Source of the DNA: Molossus alvarezi
Lineage: Eukaryota; Chordata; Mammalia; Chiroptera; Molossidae
Direction of reading: 5' to 3'
Assembly: GCA_037176705.1 (NCBI GenBank)
Contig: JBAWUJ010000040.1
Span: 1,426,001 to 1,490,000 of the forward strand
DNA length: 64,000 nt
Shown one piece after another: positions 50,001 through 62,645 of the stretch (position 1 is the stretch's first letter; every line of letters begins with the position of its first letter). A model generated the notes under the pieces. The model was given only the letters and a program-made list of their open reading frames with translations. It was not told the origin of the DNA and did no database searches. Position numbers and translations under genes: made by a program.

Positions 50001-53000
50001 AGCAGTTTCTTGATGGATCAATAAGTAGTTCCTTGCGTGTAAAACTAAGTAGTTTCTCCATGGAACAGTTTCTTGTTTTTTTCAAGGAACACTAAGTAAT
50101 TTTTTCCATGAAACCCTAGCTAGTTCCTTCAATGAAACACTATCTAGTTCCTTTCATGGGCCACTGAGTATTTCCTTCCACATAACACTAGATAGTTACT
50201 TCCATGGAACTCTAGCTAGTTCCTTCCATGGAAAACTAAGTAGTTCTTTCCATGTAACACTAAGTAGCTTCTTCCAAGAGACATTAGCTAGTTCCATCCA
50301 TGAAACACTACCTAGTTCCTTCCATGGAACACTAGCTAACTTTTTCCATAGAACTCTAAGTAGTTTATTTCATGCTAAACTAAGTAGTTTTTGTTTTGTT
50401 TTTTAATGGAAACTAGCTAATTCCTTCCATGGTACAAAAAGTAGTTTCTTTTATGGAATACTAAGTAATTTTATCCATGGTACACTAACTTGTTCCTTCC
50501 CTGGTACACTATCTAGAACCTTCCATGGAACTCAAAGTATTACCTTCTATGGAACACTAAATAGTTCCTTCCATGAATCACTAAGTAGTTCCTTTCATGG
50601 AACACTAAGTAGATTATACCGTGGAACAGCAGCTAGTTTCTTCTATTGAATACCAGCTAGTTCTTTCCATGAAACACTAGATAGTTCTTTCCTTGGAACA
50701 CTAGCTAATTTCTGCATTAGAACACTAGCTAGTTCATTCTATGAAACACTAGCTACTTTATTCCATGGAACATTAAGTAGTTCCTTCCACGTAACACTAA
50801 ATAGATCCTCCATGGAACACTAAGTAGTTTCTTCTCTGGAACACTAGCTTGTTCCTTCCATGGAATGCAAGCTAGTTCTTTCCATAAAACAGTAGATAGT
50901 TCCTTCCATGGAACACTAGCTAGTTCCTTCCATGGAACATTTAGTAGTTTCTTCCATGAAACACTAAGTAATAACTTTTGTGAAACACTAGCTAGTTCCA
51001 CGCATGGAACACTGAGTAGTTCCTTCCATAGAACTCTAAGTAGTTCCTTCCAAAAAACAATAAGTAGTTTCTTCTCTGGAACACTTTCTACTTCCTTCCA
51101 TGGAACATTATCTAGTTCCTTCCATGGAACACAAAATAGTTTTTTCCTTGGAACAGTAGGCAGTACCTTCCTTTTTAACACCAGATAATTCCTTCCATGG
51201 AACACTAGCTAGTTCCTTCCATGGAACACTAGATAATTTCTGCCATGATTCACTAGCTAGTTCCTTCCATGGATAACTAGCTAATTTTTTTCCATATAAG
51301 TAGTTCCTTCCAAGGAACACTAGATTGTTTATTTCATGGATCACTAGCTAGTTCCTACATGGAGTACCAACTAGTTCCTTCCCTGGAACACTCGTTAGTA
51401 TCTTCCATGGAACACTAGCTAGTTCCTTCCAGGGAACACTAACTACTTTCTTACATGGAACACTAACTAGTTCATTCCATGAAACACTAGCTAGTTTCTT
51501 CCATGGAACATTAGCTAGTTTTTTTCATAAAGCACTAATTAGTTTTTTTCCACTGAAAGTTAAGCAGTCCCCTTCATGGAACACTAGCTAGTTCTTTTTA
51601 TAGTACACTAGCTAGTTCCCTCCATGAAACAGTAAGTAGTTCCTTCCATGAAAGTAAGCTAGATCCTTCCATGGAACACTAAGTAATCTTTGCCATAGAA
51701 CATTAAGTAGTGCCTTCCATGGAACACTGAAAAGTTCCTTACATGGAACACTAGCTAGTTCCAGCTAATTGCTTCTATCGAACACTAGCTACCTACTTTC
51801 TTGGAACTCTAGCTAGTACCTTCCATGGAAAACTTACAAGTTCTTTCCACGAAACACTAAGTAGCTTCTTCCATGGAACACTAGCAGGTTCCATCAATGT
51901 ATCACTAGCTAGTTCCTTCCATGGAACACTAGCTAATTTTTTCCATAGAACTGTAAGTAGTTCCTTCCATGGAACACTATGTATTTTTTTCCAAAGAACA
52001 CTAGCGAGTTCCTTCTATGGAACATTAAGTAGTTCCTTCCATGGAACACTACGTAATTCCTTCCATGAAACTAGCTAGTTCCACGCATGGTATACTAAGT
52101 AGTTTCTTCCATGAAAAACTAAGTATTTCTTTCCATGGAACACTACTACTTCCTTCCACGGAAGACTAAGTAGTTCCTTCTATGGAAGACTAAGTAGTTT
52201 CTTCCATGGAACACTAAGTAGTTCCATCAATGGTACACTAGCTAGTTTCTTTCATGAAACACTAGCTAGTTCCTTCCATAGAACACTGAGTAGTTCCTTA
52301 TATGGAACACTAGCTAGTTCCTTCCATGGACCACTGAGTAGTTTCTTATATGGAACACTACCTAGTTCTAACTAGTTCCTTCACTGGAACACTATCTAGT
52401 TACTTCCGTGGAACTTTAGCTAGTTCCTTGCATGGAAAACTAAGTAGTTCTTTCCATGAAACACTAAGTAGTTTCTTCCAAGAAACAGTAGTTAGTTCCA
52501 TCCATGGAATACTACCTAGTTCCTTCCAAGAAACACTAGGTAACTTTTTTCCATAGAACTCTCAGTAGTTTTTTTCATGCAAATCTAAGTAGATTTTTTT
52601 TTTAATATAGAACAGTAGCTAGTTCCTTCCGTGGTACACAAAGTAGATTCTTCCATGGAATACTAAGTGATTTTATCCATGGAACACTAACTTGTTCCTT
52701 CCATATTACACTAGCTACTACCTTCCATGGAACACTAAGTAGTTCGTTCCATGGAACACTAAGTAGTTTATACCATGGAACAGTAGCTAGATACTTCTAT
52801 TGAACACCAGCTAGTTAATTCCATCAAACACTAGATAGTTCCTTTCTTGGAACACTAGCTAATTTCTTCCATGAAACATAACTAGTTTATTCCATGAATC
52901 ATTAGCTACTTCCTTCCATGGCACTCTAAGTAGTTCCTTCCATGGAACACTAAGTAGTTCCACCATGGAAAATTAAGTAGTTTCTTCCCTGGAACACTAG

Positions 53001-54859
53001 CTTTTTGCTTCTATAAAACGCCAGCTAGTTCTTTGCATGAAACACTAGATTGTTCCTTCCATGGAACACTAGCTAGTTCCTTTTCTGAAACACGAGCTAG
53101 TTTTTCCCCCGGAATACTAACTACTTTCTTCTCTGGAACACTAAGTAGTTCCTTCCCTGGAACACTTGTTAGTTCCTCCTATTGAACACTAGCTAGTTAC
53201 TTCCATGAAACACTACGTAGTTCCATCGATGGAAAACTAAGTAGTTCCATCCATGGAAAACTAGCTAGATCCTTCCGTGGAACGCTAAGCAGTTTGTCCC
53301 AAGAACACTAGCTATTTCTATGTAGTTTCTTCAATGAACAATAAGTAGTTCCTTCCATGTATAACTAGCTAGATACGTACAATAGCTAGTTCCTTTCATG
53401 GGAAATTAAGTAGTTACACCCATGAAACCATAAGTAGTTTCTTTCATAAAAAAACTAGCTAGTTTCTTCCATGAAACACTATTTAGATCCTTGCATGGAA
53501 CACTAACTAGTTTCTTCCATGAAACACTAACAAGTTCCTTCCATGGAACACTAGCTATTTCCATACATGAAACACTACCAAGATCCTTTCATGGAACACT
53601 AAGTAGTTCCTTCCATTGAACAATTAGTATTCCCTTCCATGGAACACTAGCTAGTTCCTTCCATGGAACACTAGCTACTTCCTTCCATGGAACACTAAGT
53701 AGTTCTTTCCATATAAAACTAACTACTCTCTTCCAAGGAACACGAGCTAGTTTCTTCCATTGGACTCTAGCTATTTCCCTCCATGGAACAGTAAGTAATA
53801 CCTTTTATGAAATATTATCTAGATCCTTTTATTGAACACTAAGTAGTTTCTTCCATGGAACATTAACTACTTCCATCCATGGAAAACAAAGTAGTTTCTT
53901 CCATGGTACACTAGCTAGTTCATTCCATGGAATACTAAGTAGTTTCTTGAATGGAACACTAGCTAGATATTTCCATGGTACACTAGCTAGTCCTTCCGTG
54001 GAACACTACTTTTTTCTACCATGGAACACTAACTAGCTCCTTCCGTGAAACACTAGCTAGGTCCTTCCATGGAACACTACCTAGTTCCTTCCATGGAACA
54101 CTAAGTGGTTTTTTTCATGCAATATTAAGTAGTTTCTTTTATGTAACATTAGCTATTTCCTTCCATGTTACACTAATAAGTTCCTTCTATGGAACACTAA
54201 TTAGTTTTTTCCATGGGACATTAACTTTTTCTTTCCAAGAAACACTAGCTGGTTCCTTCCATGGAGTATTAGCTAGTTTCTTTCCTGGAACACTAAGTAA
54301 TTCTTTCTTGAAAAACTAAGTATTTTCTTCACTGGAACACTAGCTCCTTCCTTCCAGGGAACACCAGCTAGTTCTTTCCATGAATCACTAGCTAGTTCCT
54401 TCCATGGAACACTAGCTAGTTCCTTCCATGGTACACTAGCTAGTCCCTTACATGGAACACTAGCTAGTTCCTTTCTTGGAACACTAAGAAATTTCTTCCT
54501 GGGAACACTAAGTAGTTCCTTCTAAGGAACACTAGCTAGTTTCTACCATGGAAAACTAGGTAGTTTCTTCCATAAAACACTAGTCAATTCCTTGCATGAA
54601 ACACTAGCTAGATCCTTCCATGGGAACTAAGTAGTTCCTTCCATGGAACATTAAGTAGTATTTTCTATGGACCACCAGCTAGTTCTTTCCATGGAACACT
54701 AGCTAGTTCCTTCCATGGACCACTAGCTAGTTCCGTCCTTGAAAATCTTGATAGTTCCTTCCCTAGAACACTAGCTGTTTCTTTCCATGGAACACTAGCT
54801 AATTCGTTCTATGGAACACTAACTAGTGTCTGCCATAAAACACTAAGTAGATCTTCCAT
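47034..54859 (+). repeat. 24-bp satellite array, '+' segment (B5)
   Basis: About 7.8 kb of units with visible block copies. 48451-48560 and 49317-49420 are nearly the same (TGAAATACTAAGAAGTTCC, AATACGTAGTTTC, ACTAGTAGTCC). 50150-50400 matches 52320-52610, with CCATAGAACTCT(A/C)AGTAG at 50349 and 52550, a following T-rich expansion, and a weaker copy from 51730. The 52.3-kb block also matches 11.76-12.02 kb. Short CTAG-CTAG units lie near 48.71 and 52.37 kb. No gene seen. Confidence 0.94.
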
Positions 54860-57310
54860 GCTTTGGGTAATATGGACATTTTAATGATGTTAAGTCTCCC
54901 AATCCATGAACAGGGTATGTGCTTCCACTATTTACATCTCGCTCTATTTCTTTTTTCAAAGACCTGTAGTTTTTTGCGAGTAGGTCCTTTATTACTTTGG
55001 TTAAGTTTATTCCTAGGTATCTTAATTTTTTTGCCGCAATGGTAAATGGGATTGTTTGCTTAGTTTCTCTTTCTGTGAGTTCATCATTGGTGTTTAAGAA
55101 TGCCCTCGATTTCTTGACGTTAATTTTGTATCCTGCTGCTTTGCCAAATTCATTTATTAAGTCTAGTAAGCTTTTGGTGGAGTCCTTGGGGTTTTCTATG
55201 TACAGTATCATGTCATCTGCAAATAATGACAATTTCACTTCCTCCTTTCCAATTTGGATCCCTTTTATTTTTTCTTCATGTCTGATTGCTGTGGCTAAGA
55301 CTTCCAGTACTATGTTAAATAGGAGTGGCGAAAGTGGGCATCCTTGCATTGTTCCTGTTCTTAAGGGAAATGCTTTTAGTTTTTGCCCATTGAGTATGAT
55401 GTTGGCTGTAGGTCTTTCATATATGGCCTTTATTGTGTCTAGGTATGATCCCTCAATTCCCACACTCCTGAGCGTTTTTCTCAGAAATGGATGCTGGATT
55501 TTGTCAAAGGCTTTTTCAGTATCGATTGATATGATCATGTGGTTTTTATTCTTCAATTTATTTATGTGGTGTATCACATTTATGGATTTGCGAATATTGT
55601 ACCAGCCTTGCATCCCTGGGATGAATCCCACCTGGTCATGGTGGATAATTTTTCTGGTGTATTGCTGGATTCGATTTGCTAGTATTTTGTTCAGGATTTT
55701 GGCATCTATGTTCATCAGGGATATTGGCCTGTGGTTTTTCTTTTTCTGGTTTTGGAATTAGAATTATGCTGTCTTCATAAAACGAGTTTGGAAGTCTTCC
55801 TTCTTCTTGAATTTTTTGAAATAGTTTGAGGAGAATGGGTATTAGTTCTTCTTTGAATGTTTGATCAAACTCCCCCGTGAAGCCATCCGGGCCTGGGCTT
55901 TTGTTTGCTGGAAGAGTCTTGAAGAGGTGGGGTGTAGTTCAGTTTCTTCTGTTGTTATTGGTCTGTTCAAGTTTTCAATCTCTATCTGATCCAGTTTTGG
56001 GAGACTATGTGTTTCTAGAAATTTGTCCATTTTGCTTAGATTTTCGAATTTGTTGCCGTATAATTTTTCATAGTAGTTGTTAACGATCTTTTGTATTTCT
56101 GTGGGGTCAGTTGTTATCTTTCCCGTTTCATTTCTGATTTTGTGTATTTGGGTTCTCTCTCTTTGTTTCTTGGTGAGTCTAGCTAAGGGTCCATCAATCT
56201 TGTTTATCTTTTCGAAAAACGAGCTCTTTGTTTTATTGATCCTCTGGATTGTTTTTTTGGTCTCTATGTCGTTTATTTCTGCTCTGATCCTTACTATTTC
56301 CTTTCTTCTACTTGCTTTGGGGTTTTCTTTTTGTTTACTCTCTAGTTCTTTAAGTTGTGAGGTTAGGTAGTCTATTAGAGATTTTTCTTCTTTTTTGAGG
56401 TAGGCCTGTAGTGCTATGAACTTCCCTCTCAGAACTGCTTTTGCTGCATCCCATAGATTTTGTATTGTTGTGTCCTCATTTTCATTGGCTTCCAGGAAGT
56501 TTTTGATTTCTTCCTTGATTTCCTCGGTGACCCATTCATTGTTTAATAACATTCTATTTAGCTTCCATGTGTTAAAATGTCTTTGTATGTTCTTCTTGCA
56601 ATTGATTTCTAGTTTCATACCATTGTGGTCTGAGAAGATGCTTGTTATAATTTCAATCTTCTTGAACTTGTAGAGACTTAGTTTGTGCCCTAACATGTGG
56701 TCTATCTTTGAGAATGTTCCATGTGCACTTGAGAAGAATGTGAATTCTGTAGTTTTGGGGTGTAGTTCTCTGTAGATATCTATTAAATCTATTTGGTCTA
56801 GTGCTTCATTTAGAGTCTCTGTTTCCTTGCTAATTTTTTTTCTAGAGGATCTATCCAGTGATGTGAGCGGGGTGTTGAAGTCCCCTGTTATGATTGTATT
56901 GCTATCGATTTCTCCTTTGAAGTCCTCCAATAGTTTTTTAATATATTTTGGTGCTCCTATATTGGGTGCATATATGTTTATCAAGGTTATATCTTCCTGT
57001 TGGATAGATCCTTTCAGTATTATGTATTGGGCTTCTTTGTCTCTAGTTATGGCCTTCAATCTGAAGTCTTTTTTATCAGATATAAGTATTGCTACCCCAG
57101 CTTTTTTTTCTTTTCTATTTGCTTGAAAGATTTTTTCCATCCCTTCACTTTCAATCTATGTGAGTCTTTTATTGTGAGGTGGGTCTCTTGTAAACAGCAT
57201 ATAGACGAGTCTTGCTTTCTTATCCAATCAGCTACTCTGTGTCTTTTTATGGGAGCATTCAGTCCATTTACATTTAAGGTGGTTATTGATATGTACTTAT
57301 TTATTGCCAT
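54860..57310 (-). pseudogene. L1 copy 6 ORF2, 3'-truncated pseudogene
   Basis: ORF2p relic from the ATG at 57310 ([16 protein letters not shown]). Lesions are a 1-nt loss near 57135, a replaced segment near 55920-55945 (foreign text GAGGTGGGGTGTAGTTCAG where the other copies have a short T-rich stretch), and a deletion of about 14 bp near 55735. Endonuclease ([13 protein letters not shown]), reverse transcriptase ([18 protein letters not shown]) and the start of the thumb region are present. The C-terminal third and the Cys knuckle are missing because the element ends at 54860. Confidence 0.92.
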
Positions 57311-57355
57311 TTTTATTTAGTGTGGTTCTATTTTCCTTCCCATTTCTCCTGGTAA

Positions 57356-58257
57356 TTACAGCAGTCCTTTTAACATTTCTTGCAGTGCTGGTTTGGTGCT
57401 AATGTATTCCCTTAGCCTTTTTTTGTCTGGGAAGCACTTTATTTTATCTTCTATTTTGAATGATAGCCTTGCTGGGTAGAGTAGTCTTGGATTCAGATCC
57501 TTGTTTTTCATGACCTTGATTACTTCATGCCAGTCCCTTCGAGCCTGTAATGTTTCTTGTGAAAAGTCAGCTGAGAGCCTTATGGGGGTCCTTTGTAGGT
57601 AACCTGTTGCTTATCTCTTGCTGCTTTTAGGATTCTCTCTTTGTCTTGAATTTTTGGCAGTTTGATTACTATGTGTCTTGGTGTGGGCCTGTTTGGGTTC
57701 TTCTTACTTGGGGCTCTCTGAGCTTCTTGAACTTGAATGCCTTCTTCCTTCATCAAATTAGCGAAGTTTTCTGTCACTATTTCTTTGAATATATTCTCTA
57801 GCCCTCGCTTACTTTCTTCTTCTTCAGGGACTCCTATGATACGAATATTATTACGTTTCCAGTTGTCCCACAATTCTCTTAAGCTCTCTTCTTGTTTTTA
57901 AATCTTTTTTTCCTTTTGGTTTTCTGATTGGTTGATTTCTTCTAGCCTGTCTTCTAATTCACTGATCCTGTCCTCAGCTTCCCCTACTCTGCTTTTTAGA
58001 CCTTCCAGTGTGTTTTTCATTTCTGATATGTCATTCTTCATTTCTTCCTGTTGGTTTTTCATTTCCAGATGGTTTATTTTCAACATTTCTATATCTTTAC
58101 TCATGTTCCTCATGTCCTTACACATGCTGTTGAGCTTCCGCAACATCATGGCTCTAAATTCTAGTTCTGTGAACTTGCTTAACTGCACCTCATTTATTTC
58201 ATCTTCTGTAGAGGTCTCTTGATCTTTCATTTGGCTTTTGTTTCTGTTTCTCACCAT
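57356..58257 (-). pseudogene. L1 copy 6 ORF1 pseudogene sharing the copy 5 stop
   Basis: ORF1p relic from MVRNRNKSQ (58257) to the normal stop position at 57356. It has the same TAA as copy 5 just after KEKKI (57898-57900) at the end of the coiled coil. A second lesion, a 1-nt loss near 57588 in the YKGNP codons, breaks the C-terminal domain. The RRM part between (RELWDNWKRNNIRIIGVP to KAARDKQQVTYKG) is open and almost identical to copy 5. Confidence 0.92.
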
Positions 58258-59013
58258 TTTCGTTATCACAGTGGGCTTTGGAGTCTGCCAAGGTTTCCTA
58301 GTGGGTGTTGGTGTTCTGCTGTTTGTGGCTCCCTCTCCTGGGTTTGGATGCACCAGGGAGGACCCACTTTAATCCCGCCAAGTCCCCTGTTCTCCGTGAG
58401 TCTCTGTGGCTCCAGCCGAGAGCTTAGAAGGCTACAGAGTTACCAGGGCCCATGCAGGGTGGCAAGGGAGGTGGTGGGAATAATATCCTGCTGAGTTCCC
58501 TGGTCCCGCCTAGTTCCCTGGTCCCACCGAGTTCCCTGGTCCAGCTGAGTTCCCTGGGGGCCGCGAGTCTGTGACGCTTCAGCGGAGAGTTGAGCCGGCT
58601 ACAGAGTTTCCAGGGCCGAGCACGGTGGGAAGGGAAACGGTAGAATTAAATTCCCGCTGAGTTCCCAGGTCTCGCCATGTTCCCTGGGGGCCACGAGTCT
58701 GTGCGGCTTCAGCGGAGAGTTTAGCCGGCTACAGAGTTCCCAGGGCCGTGCACGGTGGGAAGGGAGATGGTAGGATTAACTCCCCGCCCAGTTCCCTGGC
58801 CCCTGCCAAGGCCGCTGTGGACTCTGGGCTCTCGGTCCCCTCTCCCGTCCTCGCAAGCCTACCAGGACTGAGTGGGTGTTTCTGGTTAAGTGGTCCTCCA
58901 AGATGTCTTTCGGCTGCCCTTTCCTGACGGTTTGCCTTTATTTTCGTTGTAAATCCAGTTTGGTCTTGGGAGATGGTCTGGGTCGCTCCATTCACTTCGC
59001 CGCCATTTTTTCT
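58258..59013 (-). promoter_or_regulatory. L1 copy 6 5' UTR with about three monomers
   Basis: GC-rich leader with GAGTCT(C/G)TG phrases at 58398, 58565 and 58695 (spacings 167 and 130 bp), so about three monomers like copy 1 and fewer than copy 5. The first interval is longer because of extra GAGTTCCCTGGTCC-type sub-repeats at 58491-58550. A YY1-type AAAATGGCGGC lies at the 5' tip. Confidence 0.78.
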
Positions 59014-62000
59014 GATCCTAAAGTACTTTTTCTTCAACACTAAGTAGTTTTTTCCATTGAACACTAAGTAGTCCTTTCCATGGTACACTAGCTAGTTTCT
59101 TCCATGGAACACTAGGTAGAATCTTCCATGGAACACTTAGTAGTGTCTTAGATGGAACACTAAGTACTTCCATCCATTGAACACTAGCTAGTTCCACGCA
59201 TGAAACACTAATAGTTCCTACAATGGAACACTAACTAGTTACTTCCATGGAATAATAAGTAGTTTCTTCCCTGGAACACTAGCTAGTTTCTTCCAAGGAA
59301 CACTAGCTAGTTCCTTCCATTGGAAAATTAGATAGTTTCCTCCATCATTCACTAGCTAGTTCCTTCCATGGAATACTAGCTAGTTCCTTCCCTGGAACAC
59401 TAACTAGTTCCTTTACTTGACCACTAGCTTGTTCCTTCCATGGAACATTAAGTAGTTGCTTCCATGAAACCCTAAGTAGATTCTTCCATGGAAATCTAGC
59501 TAGTTACTTTCATGGAACACCAGCTAGATACTTCCATGGAACACTAGATTGTTTTTTCCATGTAACACTGGCTATTTCCTACCAAGGAACACTAACTAGC
59601 TCCTTCCATGAAACACTAGCTAGTTCCTTCTATGGAACACTAGCTTGTTCCTTCCATGGAACACTAACTAGTTTTTTCCTTGAAACACTAAAAAGTTCCT
59701 TCCATGGAGCATTAGCTAGATCCTTCCATGAAACACTAGCTAGTTCGATCTATGGACCATTAAGCAGATTCTTCCATGGAGCACTAAGTGGTTTCTTCTA
59801 TGGACCTCTAGACAGTTTCTTCATTGAAGCAGTAATTTTTACTGCCAAGGAACACTAAGTAGTTTGTTTCCATGGAACATTCAGTAGTTTTCTTTATGGA
59901 TCACTAGCTGGATCCTCCCTTGGAACACTAGTAAGTTTCTTACATGGAACACTAAGTTGTTTCTTCCATGAAACACTAGCTAGATACTTCCATGGAACAC
60001 TAGCTAGTTCATTTCATGGATCACAAGCTAGTTCCTTCCATGGAACACTAACTAATTTCTTCATGGAACACGATGTAGTTTCTTACAAGGAACACTAATT
60101 AGTTCCGTCCAAGAAACACTAGTTAGTTAGTTCCTTGGATGGAACATTAAGTAGATCTTTCCATAGTACACAAAAAGTTTCTTCCATGGAACACTAAGTA
60201 GTTTTTTCCCTAGAACACTCGCTATTTCCTTCCATTGAACACTAACTAGTTTATTCCATGCAACTCTAGCGGGTTTCATCCATGAAGCACTAGCTATTTC
60301 CTTTCTTGGTACAAAAAGTAGATCCTTCCATGGAACAGTAAGTAGTTTCTTCCATGAAAAACTAGCCAGTTCCTTCCACAAAGAAATAGCTAAGTCTTTC
60401 CATTGAACACTAAGCATTTTCTTCCATGAAACACTAGCTAGTTCCAACCATAGGAAACTAACTGGTTCCTTCCATGGCACCCTAGCTAGTTCCTTCCATG
60501 GTTCAATAGCTAGTTCCTTCCATGGGACAATAGCTAGTTTCTACCATGGGACACTAGGTAATTCCTTCCATGAAACACTAGGTAGTTTCTTCCATGGGAC
60601 ACTAGATAGTTCCTTCCATGGGACAATAGCTAGTTCCTACCATGACACACTAGCTAGTATCATTCATGTGACCCTAGCTAGTTCCTTCCATGGGATACTA
60701 GCTGGTTCCTTCCATGGAATACTAGCTAGTTCCTCCATGGAACACTAGCTGACTCCTTTCATGGAACATTCAATAGTTTCTTCCATGGAACACTAGATTT
60801 TTTCTTCCATGGAACACTAGCTGATTACTCCCATGGAACACTAGCTAGTTCCTTCCATGGAACACTCAGTAGTTCCTTCTATAGACCACTAAGTACTTTC
60901 TTCTATGGAAAACCAGACAGTTCCTTCCATGGAACACTAAGTAGTTACTTCCACGTAACACAGGGTAGTTCCTTCCATGGAACACTAAGTGGTTTCTTCC
61001 ATGGAACACTACATGGTTCCTTACATAAAACACTACGTAGTTCTTTCCATGGAACACTAGTTAAGTCCTTCCATGAAACACAAAGTAGTTCCTTCAGTGG
61101 AACACTACTTTGTTTCTTTCATAGAACACTAAGTAGATCCTTCAATTAAACAGTAGATAGTTCCTTCAATGGAACACCAAGTAGTTCCTTCCAACAACCA
61201 CTAGCTAGTTTTTTTCCATGGAACATTACCTAATTACTTTCATGAAACACTAAGTATTTCCTTCCATGGAACACTAAGAAGTTCATTCCATGTAACACTA
61301 GCTAGTGCTTTTCATGGACCACTAATTAGTTTCTTCCTTGGAACACTAAGTAGTATCTTGAATTGGACACTAGCTATTTTCTTCCAATGAACACAAGCTA
61401 ATTTGTTCCATGGAACACTAAGAAGTTCCTTTCAAAAACCACTAAGTATTTTCTTCCATGGAACACTAGCTACTTATTTCCATGGAACACTAAGTATTCC
61501 CTTTCATGGAACACTAGCTAGGTCTTTCCATGGAACACTAGCTAGTTATTTCCATGGAACACTAGCTCAGTATTTTTGTGGAACAACAACTAGTCCTTTC
61601 CATGGAACACTAGCCAGTTCCTTCCATGGAACATAAACTAGTTTCATCCATGGAACAGTAACTAATTTGTTCCATGAATCACTAGCTAGTTTCTTCCACA
61701 AAACACTAGCCAGTTCCTTCAATGGAACACTAGCTAGTACCTTTATGAAACACTATGTAGTTTCTTCCATTGAAATCTGGCTGGTTCCTTCCATGGACCA
61801 CTATCGAGTTCCTTATATAGACACCTGCTGTTTCTTTCCATGGAACACTAAGTAGTTTTTTTAAAAAAAATAATAAGTAGTTTCTTCCATGGAAGGCTAG
61901 TTATTTCCTTCCATGAAACACTAGATGGTTCCTTCCCTGGGACACTATGTAGTTTCTTTCATGGAGCACTAAGTACATCCGTCCATGGAACACGAAGTAT

Positions 62001-62636
62001 TTTTTTCCTTAGAACACTAGCTAGGTTTTTCCATGGAACACTAGCTACTTCTTTCCATGGAACACTAGTTATTTACTTAAATGGAACACTAGCTACGTCC
62101 TTCCGTGGAACACTACCTAGTTCCTTCCTTTGAACACTAGCTGCCTCCTTCTATAAAATGCTAGCCAGTCCCTTCCATAGAACACCAAGTATTTTCTTTC
62201 CTGGAACACTAGCTAGTTCTTCCATGGAACACTAGGTAGTCCCTTCCGTTCAAGACTAAGTAGTTCCTTCATGGAACTCTAGGTAGTTTCCCTCATGGAA
62301 TACTGAGTAGTTACTTCCATGGAACACTAAGTAGTTCCTTCCATGAAACACTACATACCTGCTTCCATGGAACTCTAGTTAGGTCCTTCCATGGGACATT
62401 AAATTTTTCTTCCATGGATTACTTAGTAGTTTCTTCCATGAAACACTAGTTAATTCCTTCCATAGAACACTAGCTAGTGTTTTCCAGAGAACACTAGCTA
62501 GTTTCTTCCAAAGTACACAAAGTAGTTTCTTCCATGGACCACTAGCTAGGTCTTTCCATGGAACACTGAGTATTTTTTTCCATGGAATACTAACTAGTTT
62601 CTTTCATGAAACACTAGCTAGGTTCTTCCATGGAAC
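59014..62636 (+). repeat. 24-bp satellite array, '+' segment (B6)
   Basis: About 3.6 kb of units, including a run near 60.48-60.70 kb where many copies read CCATGGGACA(A/C)TAG. This looks like a local expansion of one unit variant. The first 25 bp after L1 copy 6 are degenerate. No gene seen. Confidence 0.95.
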
Positions 62637-62645
62637 ATGGAGAGA
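62628..62645. other. Orientation switch 2 of the satellite ('+' to '-')
   Basis: TTCTTCCATGGAACATGGAGAGAACTACTGTGTT: a normal '+' unit passes through its TTCCATGGAA palindrome into a '-' unit. The breakpoint lies at or beside the palindrome, with no foreign sequence. Confidence 0.9.

Larger units (their letters stand above)
54860..59013 (-). mobile_element. L1 copy 6: 3'-truncated L1 with intact 5' end
   Basis: Minus-strand L1 with its 5' end (AAAATGGCGGC at 59000-59010 reversed), monomeric 5' UTR, ORF1 and about two-thirds of ORF2. It ends at 54860 within ORF2 (GCTTTGGGTAATATGGAC), equivalent to 2839 in copy 1, so about 1.6 kb including the 3' UTR and poly-A tail is absent. The left junction joins TTCCATG of a satellite unit to GCTTTGGG with only 1-2 bp of possible overlap. 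This is the reverse of normal L1 truncation and implies later deletion or rearrangement. Right of 59013 the first array unit is damaged. Confidence 0.92.

Noticed and set aside
18841..59013. L1 copies 4 and 6 as two halves of one split element
   Set aside because: Copy 4 holds the 3' end and copy 6 the 5' part, but they overlap by about 100 bp and lie 34 kb apart. Copy 4 also differs from copies 1, 5 and 6 at many sites.
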